Position numbers and translations under genes: made by a program | Shown here: piece after piece, positions 25,814 to 35,863 of the stretch | Numbering within the stretch: the stretch's first letter is position 1 | Layout of the letters: the number at the start of each line of letters is the position of its first letter | The notes under the pieces: model-generated | Seen by the model: the letters and a program-made list of their open reading frames with translations, nothing else | Told to the model about the DNA's origin: nothing | The model's database searches: none | Assembly: GCA_947455595.1 (NCBI GenBank) | Contig: CANGOP010000023.1 | Location: 1 to 39,207, forward strand | DNA length: 39,207 bases | From: Gammaproteobacteria bacterium | GTDB lineage: Bacteria; Pseudomonadota; Gammaproteobacteria; Steroidobacterales; Steroidobacteraceae | Direction: 5' to 3'

Positions 25814-26292
25814 CGGGGTGTCCCCTCCATCGTCGTCGCAGAGGCGGGTGCGTTGGCCGAGCCACCCATGCCTTCGTGTCGCTTTTTGAGCGACTTGGCC
25901 ACTTCCGGTGGTGTGTACTTCTCGTCGTGCTTGGCGAGCACCTCATCCGCCATGAACACGCCATCCTGCAACTGACCGTGCGCAATGATGCCCTGCCCTT
26001 CGCGGAACAAGTCCGGCAGGAGACCGGTGTACTTGACGGTCACGGATTCCGCAAAGTCGGTGATCACAAACTGCACCTGCAGATTGCCCGGCTCGCGCAC
26101 CACGCTGCCCTTGGCCACCATGCCGCCCACGCGAATGGACTTACCCGTGGGCGCTTTGCCCCCGTGCACTTCACTGGGGTCATAAAAGTACTGCAGATTG
26201 CTCTCAAAGCCTTTGAGCGCCACAGCCGTGGTGAGCCCAAGACCGACGAGCACCGCAACCAAGGTCCAGAGGCGTTTCTGTCGAGGGGTCAT
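25810..26292 (-). CDS. ccmE: Periplasmic heme chaperone CcmE
   Basis: A 160-residue protein with an N-terminal anchor (LWTLVAVLVGLGLTTAVAL) and a beta-barrel (OB-fold) domain: SIRVGGMVAKGSVVR, VKYTGLLPDLFREGQGI. The heme-attaching histidine lies in LAKHDEKYTPPEV, as in E. coli CcmE. It takes heme from CcmABCD and passes it to CcmF. AAGGA is seven bases before ATG 26292. The tail after the tyrosine motif is short and flexible. Confidence 0.94.
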   Translation of the reverse strand: MTPRQKRLWTLVAVLVGLGLTTAVALKGFESNLQYFYDPSEVHGGKAPTGKSIRVGGMVAKGSVVREPGNLQVQFVITDFAESVTVKYTGLLPDLFREGQGIIAHGQLQDGVFMADEVLAKHDEKYTPPEVAKSLKKRHEGMGGSANAPASATTMEGTPR

Positions 26293-26302
26293 ACCGCGTT
26301 CC

Positions 26303-26482
26303 TTACATCGATCGAGTGGCGGCGTCGGTCGCCGCCATGGAGAGGGCGCGCTCCGCGCGATGGCGTGCGTCGCGGTGTGCCTCCAGTGCCGAGCGGATGT
26401 TCCACACCAGCACGATCGCGGCGAGTCCGTACGAGGTCCACACGTAAGCGCCGTATCCGCCCATCGCGAGAAAGTCGTTCAT
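26303..26482 (-). CDS. ccmD: Heme exporter protein CcmD (59 aa)
   Basis: A short frame exactly between ccmC and ccmE, starting four bases after the ccmC stop and ending ten bases before ccmE. The peptide has FLAMGGYGAYVWTSYGL followed by one membrane helix (AAIVLVWNI) and a charged tail (EAHRDARHRAER), the usual pattern of CcmD. CcmD helps release holo-CcmE from CcmC. Size (59 residues) and position are both typical. Confidence 0.92.
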   Translation of the reverse strand: MNDFLAMGGYGAYVWTSYGLAAIVLVWNIRSALEAHRDARHRAERALSMAATDAATRSM

Positions 26483-26486
26483 AGCG

Positions 26487-27242
26487 TTACTGCGCTCCCA
26501 GTCGAGGTGCCGTCAGATCCTTCAGCCAATGCGCATTCCGTTCCCGTCGCAGCACTTCCGCGCGCACCCGTACGCAAGCCAACGCGGCGTACAGGAACGT
26601 GAAGCCAAAAAAGCAGGCGATCAGGGGAATCAACATCGACGGCGGCATCGCAGGTCCGCCCTTGCGCAGGACCGTCGAACCCTGATGCAGCGAATTCCAC
26701 CACGTGACCGAGAAGTGGATGATCGGCACGTTGACGATGCCTACAACGGCGAGCACCGCGCTGGCGCGATCGGCTTTGCCAAGATCGTCATAGGCCGAGC
26801 GCAAAGCCATGTACCCGAGGTACAGGAACAACAGAATCAGCTGCGAGGTGAGACGCGCATCCCAGGTCCACCATGTGCCCCACATCGGTCGGCCCCAGAT
26901 GGATCCGGTCGCCAAACACAGGAAGGCAAACGAGGCACCGATCGGCGCGGTCGCCGCCGCCAACGCATGGGCAAGTTTGATCCGCCAGACCAGGCCCACC
27001 GCGGCGGCCACAGCCATGACCGAGTAACACATGAGCGACAGCCAAGCGGCAGGGGCGTGTACGTAGATGATGCGAAACGCATCACCCTGCTGGTAATCCG
27101 CGGGTGCAAGGACGAGCCCCGCATAGAGTCCGTACGCCATCAACAAGGCCGCCGGAATCGCGAACCACGGGATCATCTTGCCCGCGATTCGATAGAAATG
27201 CGGCGGTGACGAGAGTTTATGAAACCAAGTCCAAGTGCCCAC
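26487..27242 (-). CDS. ccmC: Heme-handling protein CcmC
   Basis: A 251-residue, six-helix membrane protein. The start GTG 27242 is chosen since AGGAC lies about nine bases upstream, the protein begins GTWTWFHKLSSPPHF as in the family, and a longer frame would run into ccmB. It has the WWD heme-binding motif (GTWWTWDARLTSQLILLFLYLG) and two histidines flanking it (IIYVHAPAAWL and NSLHQGSTV). CcmC attaches heme to CcmE. It begins eleven bases after the ccmB stop. Confidence 0.94.
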   Translation of the reverse strand: MGTWTWFHKLSSPPHFYRIAGKMIPWFAIPAALLMAYGLYAGLVLAPADYQQGDAFRIIYVHAPAAWLSLMCYSVMAVAAAVGLVWRIKLAHALAAATAPIGASFAFLCLATGSIWGRPMWGTWWTWDARLTSQLILLFLYLGYMALRSAYDDLGKADRASAVLAVVGIVNVPIIHFSVTWWNSLHQGSTVLRKGGPAMPPSMLIPLIACFFGFTFLYAALACVRVRAEVLRRERNAHWLKDLTAPRLGAQ

Positions 27243-27253
27243 AGTTGGTCGTC

Positions 27254-27943
27254 CTATTCCAGGCTGATTCGCAGCGCCGCCGCTGACGCAAACGGCGTCA
27301 ACGTGATGGCAAAGATCAGCATCGCACCTAACAACCACAGCGGCCCGTCGGCCGCCTCACCCTGCATCGCCAGGTCCGTCGCTCGGGCGCCGAAAATCAG
27401 CACCGGCATGATCAGCGGCAACACCAGCAGCGACAGCAAGACGCTACCGCGTCGCGATCCCAGGGTCAGCGCCGCGCCCACCGAGCCGATCAGGCTCAGC
27501 ACGCCCGTGCCCAGCGCAACCGACGCCATCAGCACGCCTTGCGACGTGCCTGTCGCGCCAAAAGCGATCGCGACGATCGGAGACGCGAGCACCAGCGGAA
27601 CGCCTGACAACAGCCAGTGCGTCGTCGTCTTCGCCAACAGCAACAGCGCCAGCGGCTGTCCGGTCAGCGTCAGTTGTTCGAGCGTGCCGTCCTCGACGTC
27701 CGCTCGATACAACGTCTCCAAAGCCAACATGGAGGATAACAACGCCGACACCCAGACAACACCGGCTGCGATGTCCCTAAGCAGCGACGGTTTCGGATCC
27801 AGCGCCAACGGGAACAACGTCGCCACGATCAGGAAGAAGACCACCGGATGCGTGACTTGTTCCCAACGCCGAAACGCGAGCGCTAAATCGCGGCGCAAAA
27901 TCAGCCCGGCCGCCCGCAACGCTGTGGTGGGTTGTGCTGTCAT
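27254..27943 (-). CDS. ccmB: Heme exporter permease CcmB
   Basis: A 229-residue, six-helix membrane subunit of the CcmAB ABC transporter, with the family's LRRDLALAFRR start, FFLIVATLFPLALDP, and GTLEQLTLTGQPL between the second and third helices. CcmAB uses ATP to release heme-bound CcmE from CcmC rather than moving heme itself. Its ATG overlaps the ccmA stop by four bases. Confidence 0.94.
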   Translation of the reverse strand: MTAQPTTALRAAGLILRRDLALAFRRWEQVTHPVVFFLIVATLFPLALDPKPSLLRDIAAGVVWVSALLSSMLALETLYRADVEDGTLEQLTLTGQPLALLLLAKTTTHWLLSGVPLVLASPIVAIAFGATGTSQGVLMASVALGTGVLSLIGSVGAALTLGSRRGSVLLSLLVLPLIMPVLIFGARATDLAMQGEAADGPLWLLGAMLIFAITLTPFASAAALRISLE

Positions 27944-28572
27944 GCGACCACCAATTCGCGGACCTGCCCGCTGTCCAGTTCAATCGTCGAGTGACTCGTC
28001 ACGATCGCGATGCCGCCAGCGGCGGTATGCGCAGCGATCAGGCGGGCAAAGTCAGCTACGCCCACGGTGTCCAAATTCGTGAAGGGCTCATCGAGCAACC
28101 ACAGCGTCGCCCGCGCGAGCAGCACGCGCGCCATCGCGACGCGTCGCTTCTGCCCCGCGGAGAGCACCCGTGCCGGCAAATCCGCCTGCGCGGCGACACC
28201 CAATTGTGCGAGCACCGCGCGAATCTCCTCATCGGTGGTCGCAAAGCGCACATTGCACGCGAAGCGCAGATTCTCAAGCGCCGTGAGATCGCCCTTCAGC
28301 GCGTTCTCGTGCCCTAGGTACGCCAACGCCAAGGCATAACCGTCCCGATCGGCACTGACCGGTGCGCCGCACCAGCGGATGTCGCCCTCTTCCGGCCACA
28401 AAAATCCGGCTAGCGTCCTCAACAGCGACGTCTTGCCACACCCATTGGGACCTTTCAGGTGGATGAAGTCACCGGCCGCCGCCGTAAAACTGAAACCCCG
28501 CAGCACGTGCCGTTGGCCACGCCACAGATGCAGTCGATCAACGCACAGACTGGCGTAGGCGGAATCCGCCAC
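27940..28572 (-). CDS. ccmA: Heme exporter ATPase CcmA
   Basis: A 210-residue ABC ATPase. Walker A is GPNGCGKTS, the signature is LSAGQKRRVAMAR, Walker B is LWLLDEPFTNLD, and the switch His is in TSHSTIEL. It is the first gene of the ccm operon. GTG 28572 is preceded by GGAG seven bases upstream. A possible promoter box lies about 44 bases upstream. Confidence 0.95.
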   Translation of the reverse strand: MADSAYASLCVDRLHLWRGQRHVLRGFSFTAAAGDFIHLKGPNGCGKTSLLRTLAGFLWPEEGDIRWCGAPVSADRDGYALALAYLGHENALKGDLTALENLRFACNVRFATTDEEIRAVLAQLGVAAQADLPARVLSAGQKRRVAMARVLLARATLWLLDEPFTNLDTVGVADFARLIAAHTAAGGIAIVTSHSTIELDSGQVRELVVA

Positions 28573-28615
28573 AAGGTCGCTCCGCCTCCAAGAGGCGTGG
28601 GTGGTACACCCCTGA

Positions 28616-28621
28616 ACTATA
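28616..28621 (-). promoter_or_regulatory. Possible -10 box for the ccm operon
   Basis: On the minus strand TATAGT (five of six to consensus) lies about 44 bases before the ccmA start, in the short gap after the acyl-CoA dehydrogenase gene. No good -35 element is seen at 16-18 bases, so the call is tentative. Confidence 0.3.
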
Positions 28622-28669
28622 CCGTACCGCGACGGGTCGCCCGATTGGGTTTCACGCGACGGCGGGCGG

Positions 28670-29896
<1,227 letters not shown>

Positions 29897-29906
29897 CATC
29901 GTCTCC

Positions 29907-30674
29907 TTAAGCGAGCATCCCGCCATCGATGCGCATCGCAGCCCCTGTCATGTAGGCCGCGGCATCGGACGCAAGGAATAGCACTGCACCGGCTATATCG
30001 GTCGGTTCACCGATCCGTCGCAACGGAATCTCCGCGAGGGCAGCTTCCCGCACTGGACCCTCTGTTTGCAGTACCGCCGCAAATTTGGTGTTGATCAACC
30101 CCGGCAGAATGCAGTTCACGCGGACACCCTCGCTCGCACATTCCCGGGCGAACGCTTGCGTGAGATTAACGACCGCCGCTTTGGTGGCGCCATAGACGCC
30201 AATGTTGTCCATCGGCCGCTCCGCCGTCACCGAGGCGACGTTGATGATCGTGCCGGCACCGTGTAGGCGCATGCGGCGTACCGCCGCCTGACACATGAAC
30301 CAATAGCCACGGAAATTGACGTCGACCACTTTCTGAAAGGCCGCCGGGTCGGTCTCGGTCACCGGCGCGAAAATCGTATTGGTGCCGGCATTGTTGACCA
30401 GGATATCGACGCGCCCGAACTGGGCGTCGACCTCGTTCCAGAATTGTTCGATCGAGGCCAGATCGCCCACATGGCAAACCCGAGCCGTCGCCCGCCCGCC
30501 GCTCGAGCGTATCGAAGCTGCCACCGCCTCGCAGGTGTCAAGCCGGCGACTGGCCACCACCACGTGCGCGCCCGCATCAGCCAGTAAGCGCGCCGACGCC
30601 TCGCCGATCCCGCGACTCGCACCGGTGACGATCGCGACTCGACCGCTCAGATCAAACAACTGTGCTACGCGCAT
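29907..30674 (-). CDS. Short-chain dehydrogenase/reductase (SDR)
   Basis: A 255-residue classical SDR oxidoreductase. The cofactor loop is TGASRGIGE, with ASRR after the second strand suggesting NADP preference, and NNAG is present. The catalytic YxxxK is in GVYGATKAA, with the Ser in INVASVTA. The end YMTGAAMRIDGGM is typical. Start at ATG 30674 has GAGAGGG upstream; a longer frame adds an unmatched leader. It precedes the acyl-CoA dehydrogenase in one operon and probably acts on a related acyl or hydroxyacyl intermediate. Confidence 0.92.
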   Translation of the reverse strand: MRVAQLFDLSGRVAIVTGASRGIGEASARLLADAGAHVVVASRRLDTCEAVAASIRSSGGRATARVCHVGDLASIEQFWNEVDAQFGRVDILVNNAGTNTIFAPVTETDPAAFQKVVDVNFRGYWFMCQAAVRRMRLHGAGTIINVASVTAERPMDNIGVYGATKAAVVNLTQAFARECASEGVRVNCILPGLINTKFAAVLQTEGPVREAALAEIPLRRIGEPTDIAGAVLFLASDAAAYMTGAAMRIDGGMLA

Positions 30675-30779
30675 GCAAGACCCTCTCAACCACTTTGCCG
30701 ACGCCACGCCCGCCGTGGGGGATATGGCGCCGGCGTTGCGTGCAGTATAGCGGTCGGGACGATCGGGTCTGCAGGATCA

Positions 30780-30806
30780 CCGGAGCGGGCTTGCGACCCG
30801 CTCCGG
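30780..30806 (-). terminator. Hairpin after aceA, possible terminator
   Basis: CCGGAGCGGG and CCCGCTCCGG form a perfect 10-bp stem with a 7-base loop, nine bases beyond the aceA stop on its strand. There is no T-run, so termination strength is uncertain. Confidence 0.5.
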
Positions 30807-30814
30807 CGCGTCGA

Positions 30815-32092
30815 TCAGTGGAACTGACCTTCTTCCGTCGAACCCTTCATCGCCGTGGTCGATGAGGTGCCACCGGTGCAGACCTGCGTCACGTCGTCGA
30901 AATAGCCGGCTCCCACCTCACGCTGGTGACGGGTGGCCGTGTAGCCGACGCTCTCCGCCGCAAACTCGGCTTCCTGCAACTCGACGTAGGCCGACATCTG
31001 CGCCGCTTTGTAGCCGCGCGCCAACTGGAACATGCTGTAGTTGAGCGCGTGGAAGCCGGCGAGCGTGATGAACTGGAACTTGTAGCCCATGGCGCCGAGT
31101 TCGCGCTGGAACTTGGCGATCGTGGCGTCATCCAGTTTCTTGCGCCAGTTGAACGATGGCGAGCAGTTGTAGGCTAAGAGCTTGCCCGGGAACTGCGCGT
31201 GGATGGCTTCGGCGAAGCGCTTGGCTTCGTGCAAGTCAGGCTTACCCGTCTCACACCACAAGAGGTCCGCATACGGCGCATAGGCGAGGCCGCGCGCAAT
31301 CGCCTGATCCAGTCCTGCATTCACATAGAAAAAGCCTTCGCTGGTGCGTTCTTTGGAGGCAATGAACGGCACGTCGCGCGGATCGATATCCGAGGTCAAG
31401 AGGTTCGCAGACTCCGCATCGGTCCGCGCCACCAGCAAGGTCGGCACGCCCGCACAGTCGGCCGCCAGACGGGCCGCGATGAGTTTGCTCACCGCTTCTT
31501 GCGTCGGCACCAACACCTTGCCGCCCATGTGGCCACACTTCTTGGCCGAGGACAGCTGGTCCTCGAAGTGCACGCCGGCGGCACCGGCCGCGATCATGCC
31601 CTTCATCAGTTCGAAGGCATTCAAGACGCCACCAAAGCCGGCTTCGGCGTCGGCCACGATCGGCTGCAGCCAGTCGATGCTGTGGTCGCCCTCGGCGTGG
31701 TGCAGCTGGTCGGCGCGCAGCAGCGTGTTGTTGATCTTCCGGACCACTTCGGGCACCGAGTTCGCCGGATACAGCGACTGGTCCGGGTACATTTCTCCGG
31801 CAATGTTCGCATCGCCGGCCACCTGCCAGCCGGACAGATAAATGGCGTTCAGACCCGCCTTCACCTGCTGCATCGCCTGGTTGCCAGTGAGTGCGCCTAA
31901 GGCATTCACGAAGGGCTTATCGTGCAAGTAGCCCCAGAGCTTCTCAGCACCATGGCGGGCCAGCGAGTGCTCAATCGGCAGCGAACCGCGCAGACGCACC
32001 ACATCGGCGGCGGTGTAACCGCGCTGCACGCCCGCCCAGCGGGGATCGGTGGTCCATTCGTGATTGAGTTCTTCAGCGGTCTTAAAGGTCAT
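30815..32092 (-). CDS. aceA: Isocitrate lyase
   Basis: A 425-residue glyoxylate-shunt enzyme that splits isocitrate to glyoxylate and succinate in the cytoplasm. The catalytic signature KKCGHMGG (Cys as base) is at about 184-191, with [13 protein letters not shown] near the N-terminus, [21 protein letters not shown], and the glutamate/arginine region [11 protein letters not shown] near the end. Length matches the short E. coli-type enzyme (434). It is divergent from a ScfR-family regulator across an array of TGTGAA half-sites, implying control by acetate, propionate or fatty-acid supply. Malate synthase is not in the window. Confidence 0.96.
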   Translation of the reverse strand: MTFKTAEELNHEWTTDPRWAGVQRGYTAADVVRLRGSLPIEHSLARHGAEKLWGYLHDKPFVNALGALTGNQAMQQVKAGLNAIYLSGWQVAGDANIAGEMYPDQSLYPANSVPEVVRKINNTLLRADQLHHAEGDHSIDWLQPIVADAEAGFGGVLNAFELMKGMIAAGAAGVHFEDQLSSAKKCGHMGGKVLVPTQEAVSKLIAARLAADCAGVPTLLVARTDAESANLLTSDIDPRDVPFIASKERTSEGFFYVNAGLDQAIARGLAYAPYADLLWCETGKPDLHEAKRFAEAIHAQFPGKLLAYNCSPSFNWRKKLDDATIAKFQRELGAMGYKFQFITLAGFHALNYSMFQLARGYKAAQMSAYVELQEAEFAAESVGYTATRHQREVGAGYFDDVTQVCTGGTSSTTAMKGSTEEGQFH

Positions 32093-32124
32093 GGGGGCGT
32101 CTCCGTCAGGGTTGCCTTCGAGGG

Positions 32125-32204
32125 TGTGAAAAAATAGTATGTGAATTCCTCATGTGATGTTCACAATAAAAACTTCACATTGTGAAATTCACAAAAAATT
32201 CACT
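32125..32204. promoter_or_regulatory. Array of TGTGAA/TTCACA operator half-sites between aceA and its regulator
   Basis: In about 80 bases there are seven full or near half-sites: TGTGAA at 32125 and 32140; TGTGA-TGT-TCACA at 32153-32165; TTCACA-T-TGTGAA-A-TTCACA at 32174-32193 (two overlapping perfect palindromes sharing the middle half); and TTCAC at 32199. The array ends just before the regulator's start codon. It most likely binds the adjacent XRE/ScfR regulator, giving autoregulation and control of aceA. Confidence 0.75.
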
Positions 32205-32219
32205 CCCGCGGAGCTCGCC

Positions 32220-33743
32220 ATGGCCGTCCTGATGAAACAAGCGCACTTTCTCGGCGCCAAGCTCAAGACCCTGCGCAAGCGCCACGGCCTGACCTTGGAT
32301 GAACTCTCCGCGCGCTGCGTCCAACTCGACGTCACCGCCGCACCGTCGACCTCCTACCTCAGCATGGTCGAAAACGGCAAGCGCTCCCCCTCCGCGGACA
32401 TGCTCGCTCTGCTCGCCCGCGTCTTTGGCAAAGAACCCCGCTGGTTCCTGGACGACTCGGTGGATGTGCCGGGCACGGCCTCTTCCCGTCCCGTGACCGC
32501 GGCCGTTCGGACGGACGGCATCGCTGAAACCATGCCGTTGGAACCGGCGTTCCTCTTCTCGAAGGGCCTGCTGCAAGCCGCTCTGCCCGAGCTGCTCGCG
32601 CAGACTGGCACCAGCGGTCGGCATTTTGCGCAGCTGCTGATCCGCGTCTGGCAGGAAACCAAGCAGAACGATTTTCCAGAAATCGAACGCGCTGCGGATG
32701 AGGCCGGTGGCCGGCGCATGCCCTTATCGGTGGAGGACCTCATCGAGATCTGTCACAGCCATGGTCTACGCCTCGTATGGTCGGAAGGAGAGAAAGCGAC
32801 CGACGGCCGCACCCTCCTGCGGGCCCGTTATGAAGCGCCCGGCACGCTCATTGTGAACCGCCGGATGAACCAACGCGAAGAACGCCTGAAATATGAGCTC
32901 GCGTTTTTCCTGGGTCATCAGGTGCTGCACGGCGGTGATGGCATGATCTCGCCCCACACGGCCTCCGGAATCTTGGGCGATGACATGTCCGAGCAGACTC
33001 GCCCGGGCATGGCCGCTCAAGATGTCCTCTACGCGTGGCGGGACTTTGAGTGCAGCATGTTCGCCGGCGCCTTACTCTGCCCGCGCCAGCCGTTCCGACA
33101 GTTCCTGCTGCGTGAGTCGCACAGCGTGACCGCGTGCAGCAAACTCGGCGTCACACCGGCCGTCGTCATGCGCCGCATGACGGCCGTGAGCCCCTATCGA
33201 CACTGGCACTTCTTCGATGGCTATCCACCGGGGTATCTGCGTGCGGTCTACCGTGGCAACGGCATCGCACTGCCGTGGGGTAACATGAGTTTGGTCCCGG
33301 ATCCCTGCCCGCGTTGGGCGGTGTTCCGCTTGCTCAATGAAGGCACACCGGTTGCGAAAAATGGGCTCCATCCCATCTCGCAGATCTCCGTCATGGACGC
33401 CGGCGCAGGACCCCGCCTCTACTGCTGTCATTCCTTGCACACGGAGGATGCCGGACACACGCCGCACGTGCTCTCGGTGGGGCTCGACCTCGCCCCGGCG
33501 CTCGAAGCGCAAGGCTTGCCGGCCGCAGACCTCATCGAGTCGGTGGCCAGCGCCTGCCGGCGCGGCAAAGGCCTGGCGCAACTGTCCCCCGACGTGCGCG
33601 ATGCGCTGCGTACGGTCGCGCAGGTACAAAACATCGCGTGGATTGCGGATGCGGCGGAAAAGCCGGCCACCTTGATCTGCCCGCGCAATGGCGTCTGCCC
33701 CTTGCAGACGCCGTGCAGCCCATCCGCCCAGCGCGACGCATAA
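32220..33743 (+). CDS. XRE/ScfR-family (short-chain fatty acyl) transcriptional regulator
   Basis: A 507-residue regulator. An N-terminal XRE helix-turn-helix (AKLKTLRKRHGLTLDELSAR...STSYLSMVENGKRSPS) is followed by an ImmA/IrrE-like region (LIVNRRMNQREERLKYELAFFLGHQVLHG) and the C-terminal ScfR domain (ECSMFAGALLCPR...HWHFFDGYPPGYLRAVYRGNG, later CCHSLHTEDAGHTPH and a Cys-containing end). RamB of corynebacteria and related ScfR proteins bind near glyoxylate and propionate genes and sense acyl-CoA state. The start is set at ATG 32220 (GGAG six bases upstream), since earlier in-frame starts would run through the operator array. It is divergent from aceA and is the likely regulator of it. Confidence 0.9.
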   Translation: MAVLMKQAHFLGAKLKTLRKRHGLTLDELSARCVQLDVTAAPSTSYLSMVENGKRSPSADMLALLARVFGKEPRWFLDDSVDVPGTASSRPVTAAVRTDGIAETMPLEPAFLFSKGLLQAALPELLAQTGTSGRHFAQLLIRVWQETKQNDFPEIERAADEAGGRRMPLSVEDLIEICHSHGLRLVWSEGEKATDGRTLLRARYEAPGTLIVNRRMNQREERLKYELAFFLGHQVLHGGDGMISPHTASGILGDDMSEQTRPGMAAQDVLYAWRDFECSMFAGALLCPRQPFRQFLLRESHSVTACSKLGVTPAVVMRRMTAVSPYRHWHFFDGYPPGYLRAVYRGNGIALPWGNMSLVPDPCPRWAVFRLLNEGTPVAKNGLHPISQISVMDAGAGPRLYCCHSLHTEDAGHTPHVLSVGLDLAPALEAQGLPAADLIESVASACRRGKGLAQLSPDVRDALRTVAQVQNIAWIADAAEKPATLICPRNGVCPLQTPCSPSAQRDA

Positions 33744-33782
33744 AACCGTCACACAAGCGTGTCGCCAACGCCCCGCACCGGC

Positions 33783-33788
33783 TATGAT
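33783..33788 (+). promoter_or_regulatory. Probable -10 box of the tRNA-Leu gene
   Basis: TATGAT (five of six to consensus) lies 10 bases before the tRNA 5' end, a normal position for a tRNA promoter. The -35 region is a poor match. Confidence 0.4.
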
Positions 33789-33798
33789 GCGCCCCACT

Positions 33799-33883
33799 GC
33801 GCGGGTGGCGAAACTGGTAGACGCAGCAGACTTAAAATCTGCCGCCGATAGGCGTGCGGGTTCGATTCCCGCCCCGCGCACCA
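33799..33883 (+). tRNA. tRNA-Leu (anticodon UAA)
   Basis: An 85-base cloverleaf with encoded CCA. Acceptor GCGCGGG pairs with CCCGCGC; the D arm contains GCG...CGC with AACTGGTAGA; anticodon stem GCAGA/TCTGC has loop CTTAAAA, giving UAA, which reads leucine UUA/UUG codons. The long variable arm (CGCC-GATA-GGCG) is characteristic of class II tRNA-Leu, and the T arm is GCGGG-TTCGATT-CCCGC. No integrase or attachment repeat lies next to it. Confidence 0.97.
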
Positions 33884-33902
33884 GTCATGATTCGGTCATG
33901 CA

Positions 33903-33927
33903 CCGGGCCTGACGGCCCGGGCCTTTC
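33903..33927. terminator. Hairpin between tRNA-Leu and deaD, weak terminator
   Basis: CCGGGCC and GGCCCGG form a 7-bp stem with loop TGAC, followed on the plus strand by GCCTTTC. It lies between two convergent genes and could end both transcripts, but T-runs are poor. Confidence 0.4.
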
Positions 33928-35680
33928 AATAGCGCGGTCGACGTCGAGCCGCGACCGGCTCATAGCCGCGACGACGCGTGGTGTCTTCGGTCGGCGCAAT
34001 TTCCAAGGCCTTGCCCTTGAGACGGTACTTGCGCAGCTTCGCCACCAGCGCGGGCGGCAACTCCGGCAAGCTCACCAACGTGTGATCGTCATGGATGTCG
34101 ATCTTGTTGATCTGATTGCCCGCCAGATCCGCCTCGTGCGCGAGTAAGCCCACGATGTTCCCGGGCTGCACGCCCTGGGCACGGCCAACTTCCAATCGGT
34201 ATCGGACCTGTCGATCGAAGCGCTTGCCCTTACCGCCGCCGTCATCGCCCGGACCATCGGCAAACATCGCTTTGGTGGCCGGTGGCCGCTTGGACTTGCC
34301 CTCGCCGCCGGCAGCCCCGTTCTCGTTCTCCCGAGTGCCCGACTCCTGCGCACGCTCCGGCAAGAGCAACGAATGCCCACCCTGACCGAGGCCTGCCAGC
34401 GCGGCCGCCACGTCCACGAGGTCCGCACCCGTCTCGCTCACATATTCTTCGATGATGGCGCGGTACATCGCGTGCGGCGGTGACGTCAGCGCGGTGGTGA
34501 GCCCCGTCTTCCACTTTTCGACCCGCTTGCGGTTGACGTCATGCACGCTGGGCAACGTCATCGGCTCAATCGGCTGACGCGTTGCGCGCTCGATGATCCG
34601 GAGCATGTGCCGCTCGCGCGGCGAGATGAAGAGAATCGCCTCACCACTGCGTCCCGCTCGACCGGTGCGACCGATGCGATGAATGTACGACTCACTGTCG
34701 TAGGGCACGTCGAAGTTCACAACGTGGCTGACACGCGGCACGTCAAGCCCACGTGCCGCCACATCGGTGGCGACGATGATGTCGATCTTGCCGCTCTTGA
34801 GCGCCTGCACTGTGCGCTCGCGCTCGTTCTGTTGGATGTCGCCGTTCAAGGCAGCCGCGCCAAAGCCGCGGGCCTCGAGTTTTTCTGCAAGCTCCACCGT
34901 CGACTGCTTGGTGCGCGTAAAGACGAGGATCGCATCGAAGGTCTCAACCTCAAGAATACGCGTCAAGGCATCGAGCTTGTGTGTGCCTTCGACCATCCAG
35001 TAGCGTTGCCGGATATTCGTCGCGGTGCTGGTCTTGGCGCGGATGTTGATGACCCGCGGCGTGCGCAAGTGACGGTCGGCGATCCGGCGGACGCCGGGCG
35101 CCATCGTGGCCGAATACAGGGCGATCTGCCGGGTAGGCTGCAACCGCGCGAGAATCGACTCGATGGGGTCGACAAACCCCATCTGCAGCATCTCATCGGC
35201 TTCGTCCAACACCACGCAGGTCACCGTCGACACATCGAGCGTGCCACGCTCAAGATGGTCAATGACGCGGCCGGGGGTCGCGACCACGACATGCGTTCCC
35301 CGCTTCAGGGCATTGAGCTGGGGCGTGTAGCTTTGGCCACCGTAGATTGGCAAAACGTGGAAGCCCGGCATGTGCGCGGCGTATTTCTGGAAGGCTTCCG
35401 CCACCTGAATGGCCAATTCGCGGGTCGGCACCAACACCAGGGCCTGCGGCACCCGCCGCGCAACATCAATGCGCGACAAGATCGGCAAGGCAAAGGCGCC
35501 GGTCTTGCCGGTGCCGGTCTGCGCTTGACCCAGGAGATCGCCGCCCTCCAAAAGGGCCGGGATGCAGGCCGCCTGAATTGGCGATGGAGACTCATAGCCG
35601 ACGTCGGCCAAGGCCGCCAGGATGGACTCGGGAAGGCCGAGGTCGGAAAAGCTTACCGCTTCCGTCGCGGAGGTGGTCAT
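33926..35680 (-). CDS. deaD: DEAD-box RNA helicase of DeaD/CsdA type
   Basis: A 584-residue ATP-dependent RNA helicase (starting at MTTSATEAVSFSDLGLP; 603 from the earlier GTG at 35737). All helicase motifs are present: Q motif PIQAACIP, motif I AQTGTGKT, PTRELAIQ, DEAD, SAT, VATDVAARGLD, HRIGRTGR. After a glycine/lysine-rich linker the C-terminus has a DbpA-type RNA-binding domain (VRYRLEVGRAQGVQPGNIVGLLA...INKIDIHDDHTLV) and a basic tail. Such enzymes assist 50S ribosome assembly and cold-shock mRNA handling. No clear ribosome site is seen before either start, so the start is uncertain. Confidence 0.93.
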   Translation of the reverse strand: MTTSATEAVSFSDLGLPESILAALADVGYESPSPIQAACIPALLEGGDLLGQAQTGTGKTGAFALPILSRIDVARRVPQALVLVPTRELAIQVAEAFQKYAAHMPGFHVLPIYGGQSYTPQLNALKRGTHVVVATPGRVIDHLERGTLDVSTVTCVVLDEADEMLQMGFVDPIESILARLQPTRQIALYSATMAPGVRRIADRHLRTPRVINIRAKTSTATNIRQRYWMVEGTHKLDALTRILEVETFDAILVFTRTKQSTVELAEKLEARGFGAAALNGDIQQNERERTVQALKSGKIDIIVATDVAARGLDVPRVSHVVNFDVPYDSESYIHRIGRTGRAGRSGEAILFISPRERHMLRIIERATRQPIEPMTLPSVHDVNRKRVEKWKTGLTTALTSPPHAMYRAIIEEYVSETGADLVDVAAALAGLGQGGHSLLLPERAQESGTRENENGAAGGEGKSKRPPATKAMFADGPGDDGGGKGKRFDRQVRYRLEVGRAQGVQPGNIVGLLAHEADLAGNQINKIDIHDDHTLVSLPELPPALVAKLRKYRLKGKALEIAPTEDTTRRRGYEPVAARRRPRY

Positions 35681-35807
35681 AGAAGGTATCCGCACGGGGG
35701 CAAGGCCGCGGAGTCTATCCGATAACCGGCCGTTCACCTAATCGGTTCAACCGAAACGAAGTCGCGACGCGCGAAAGCGCCTACGAACGCGCAAAAGTGA
35801 GACGTCT

Positions 35808-35838
35808 GAAAAGAAACAGGGGGCCTTTCGGCCCCCTG
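35808..35838 (-). terminator. Rho-independent terminator of the TonB receptor gene
   Basis: On the minus strand CAGGGGGCC and GGCCCCCTG form a 9-bp stem with a GAAA loop, followed by TTTCTTTT, 25 bases after the receptor stop codon. Confidence 0.92.
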
Positions 35839-35863
35839 CGTCGTCCCACTTCGATCAATCTGA

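Noticed and set aside
33072..33881. Minus-strand frame overlapping the ScfR regulator and tRNA-Leu
   Set aside because: It runs through a tRNA gene and a well-supported regulator, with no domain of its own.
33799..33883. tRNA-Leu as an integration site of a mobile island
   Set aside because: No integrase, no repeated tRNA 3' end and no transposase are seen around it; flanking genes are core-type.
34541..35725. 394-codon plus-strand frame opposite deaD
   Set aside because: The helicase on the other strand has every family motif; this frame has none.
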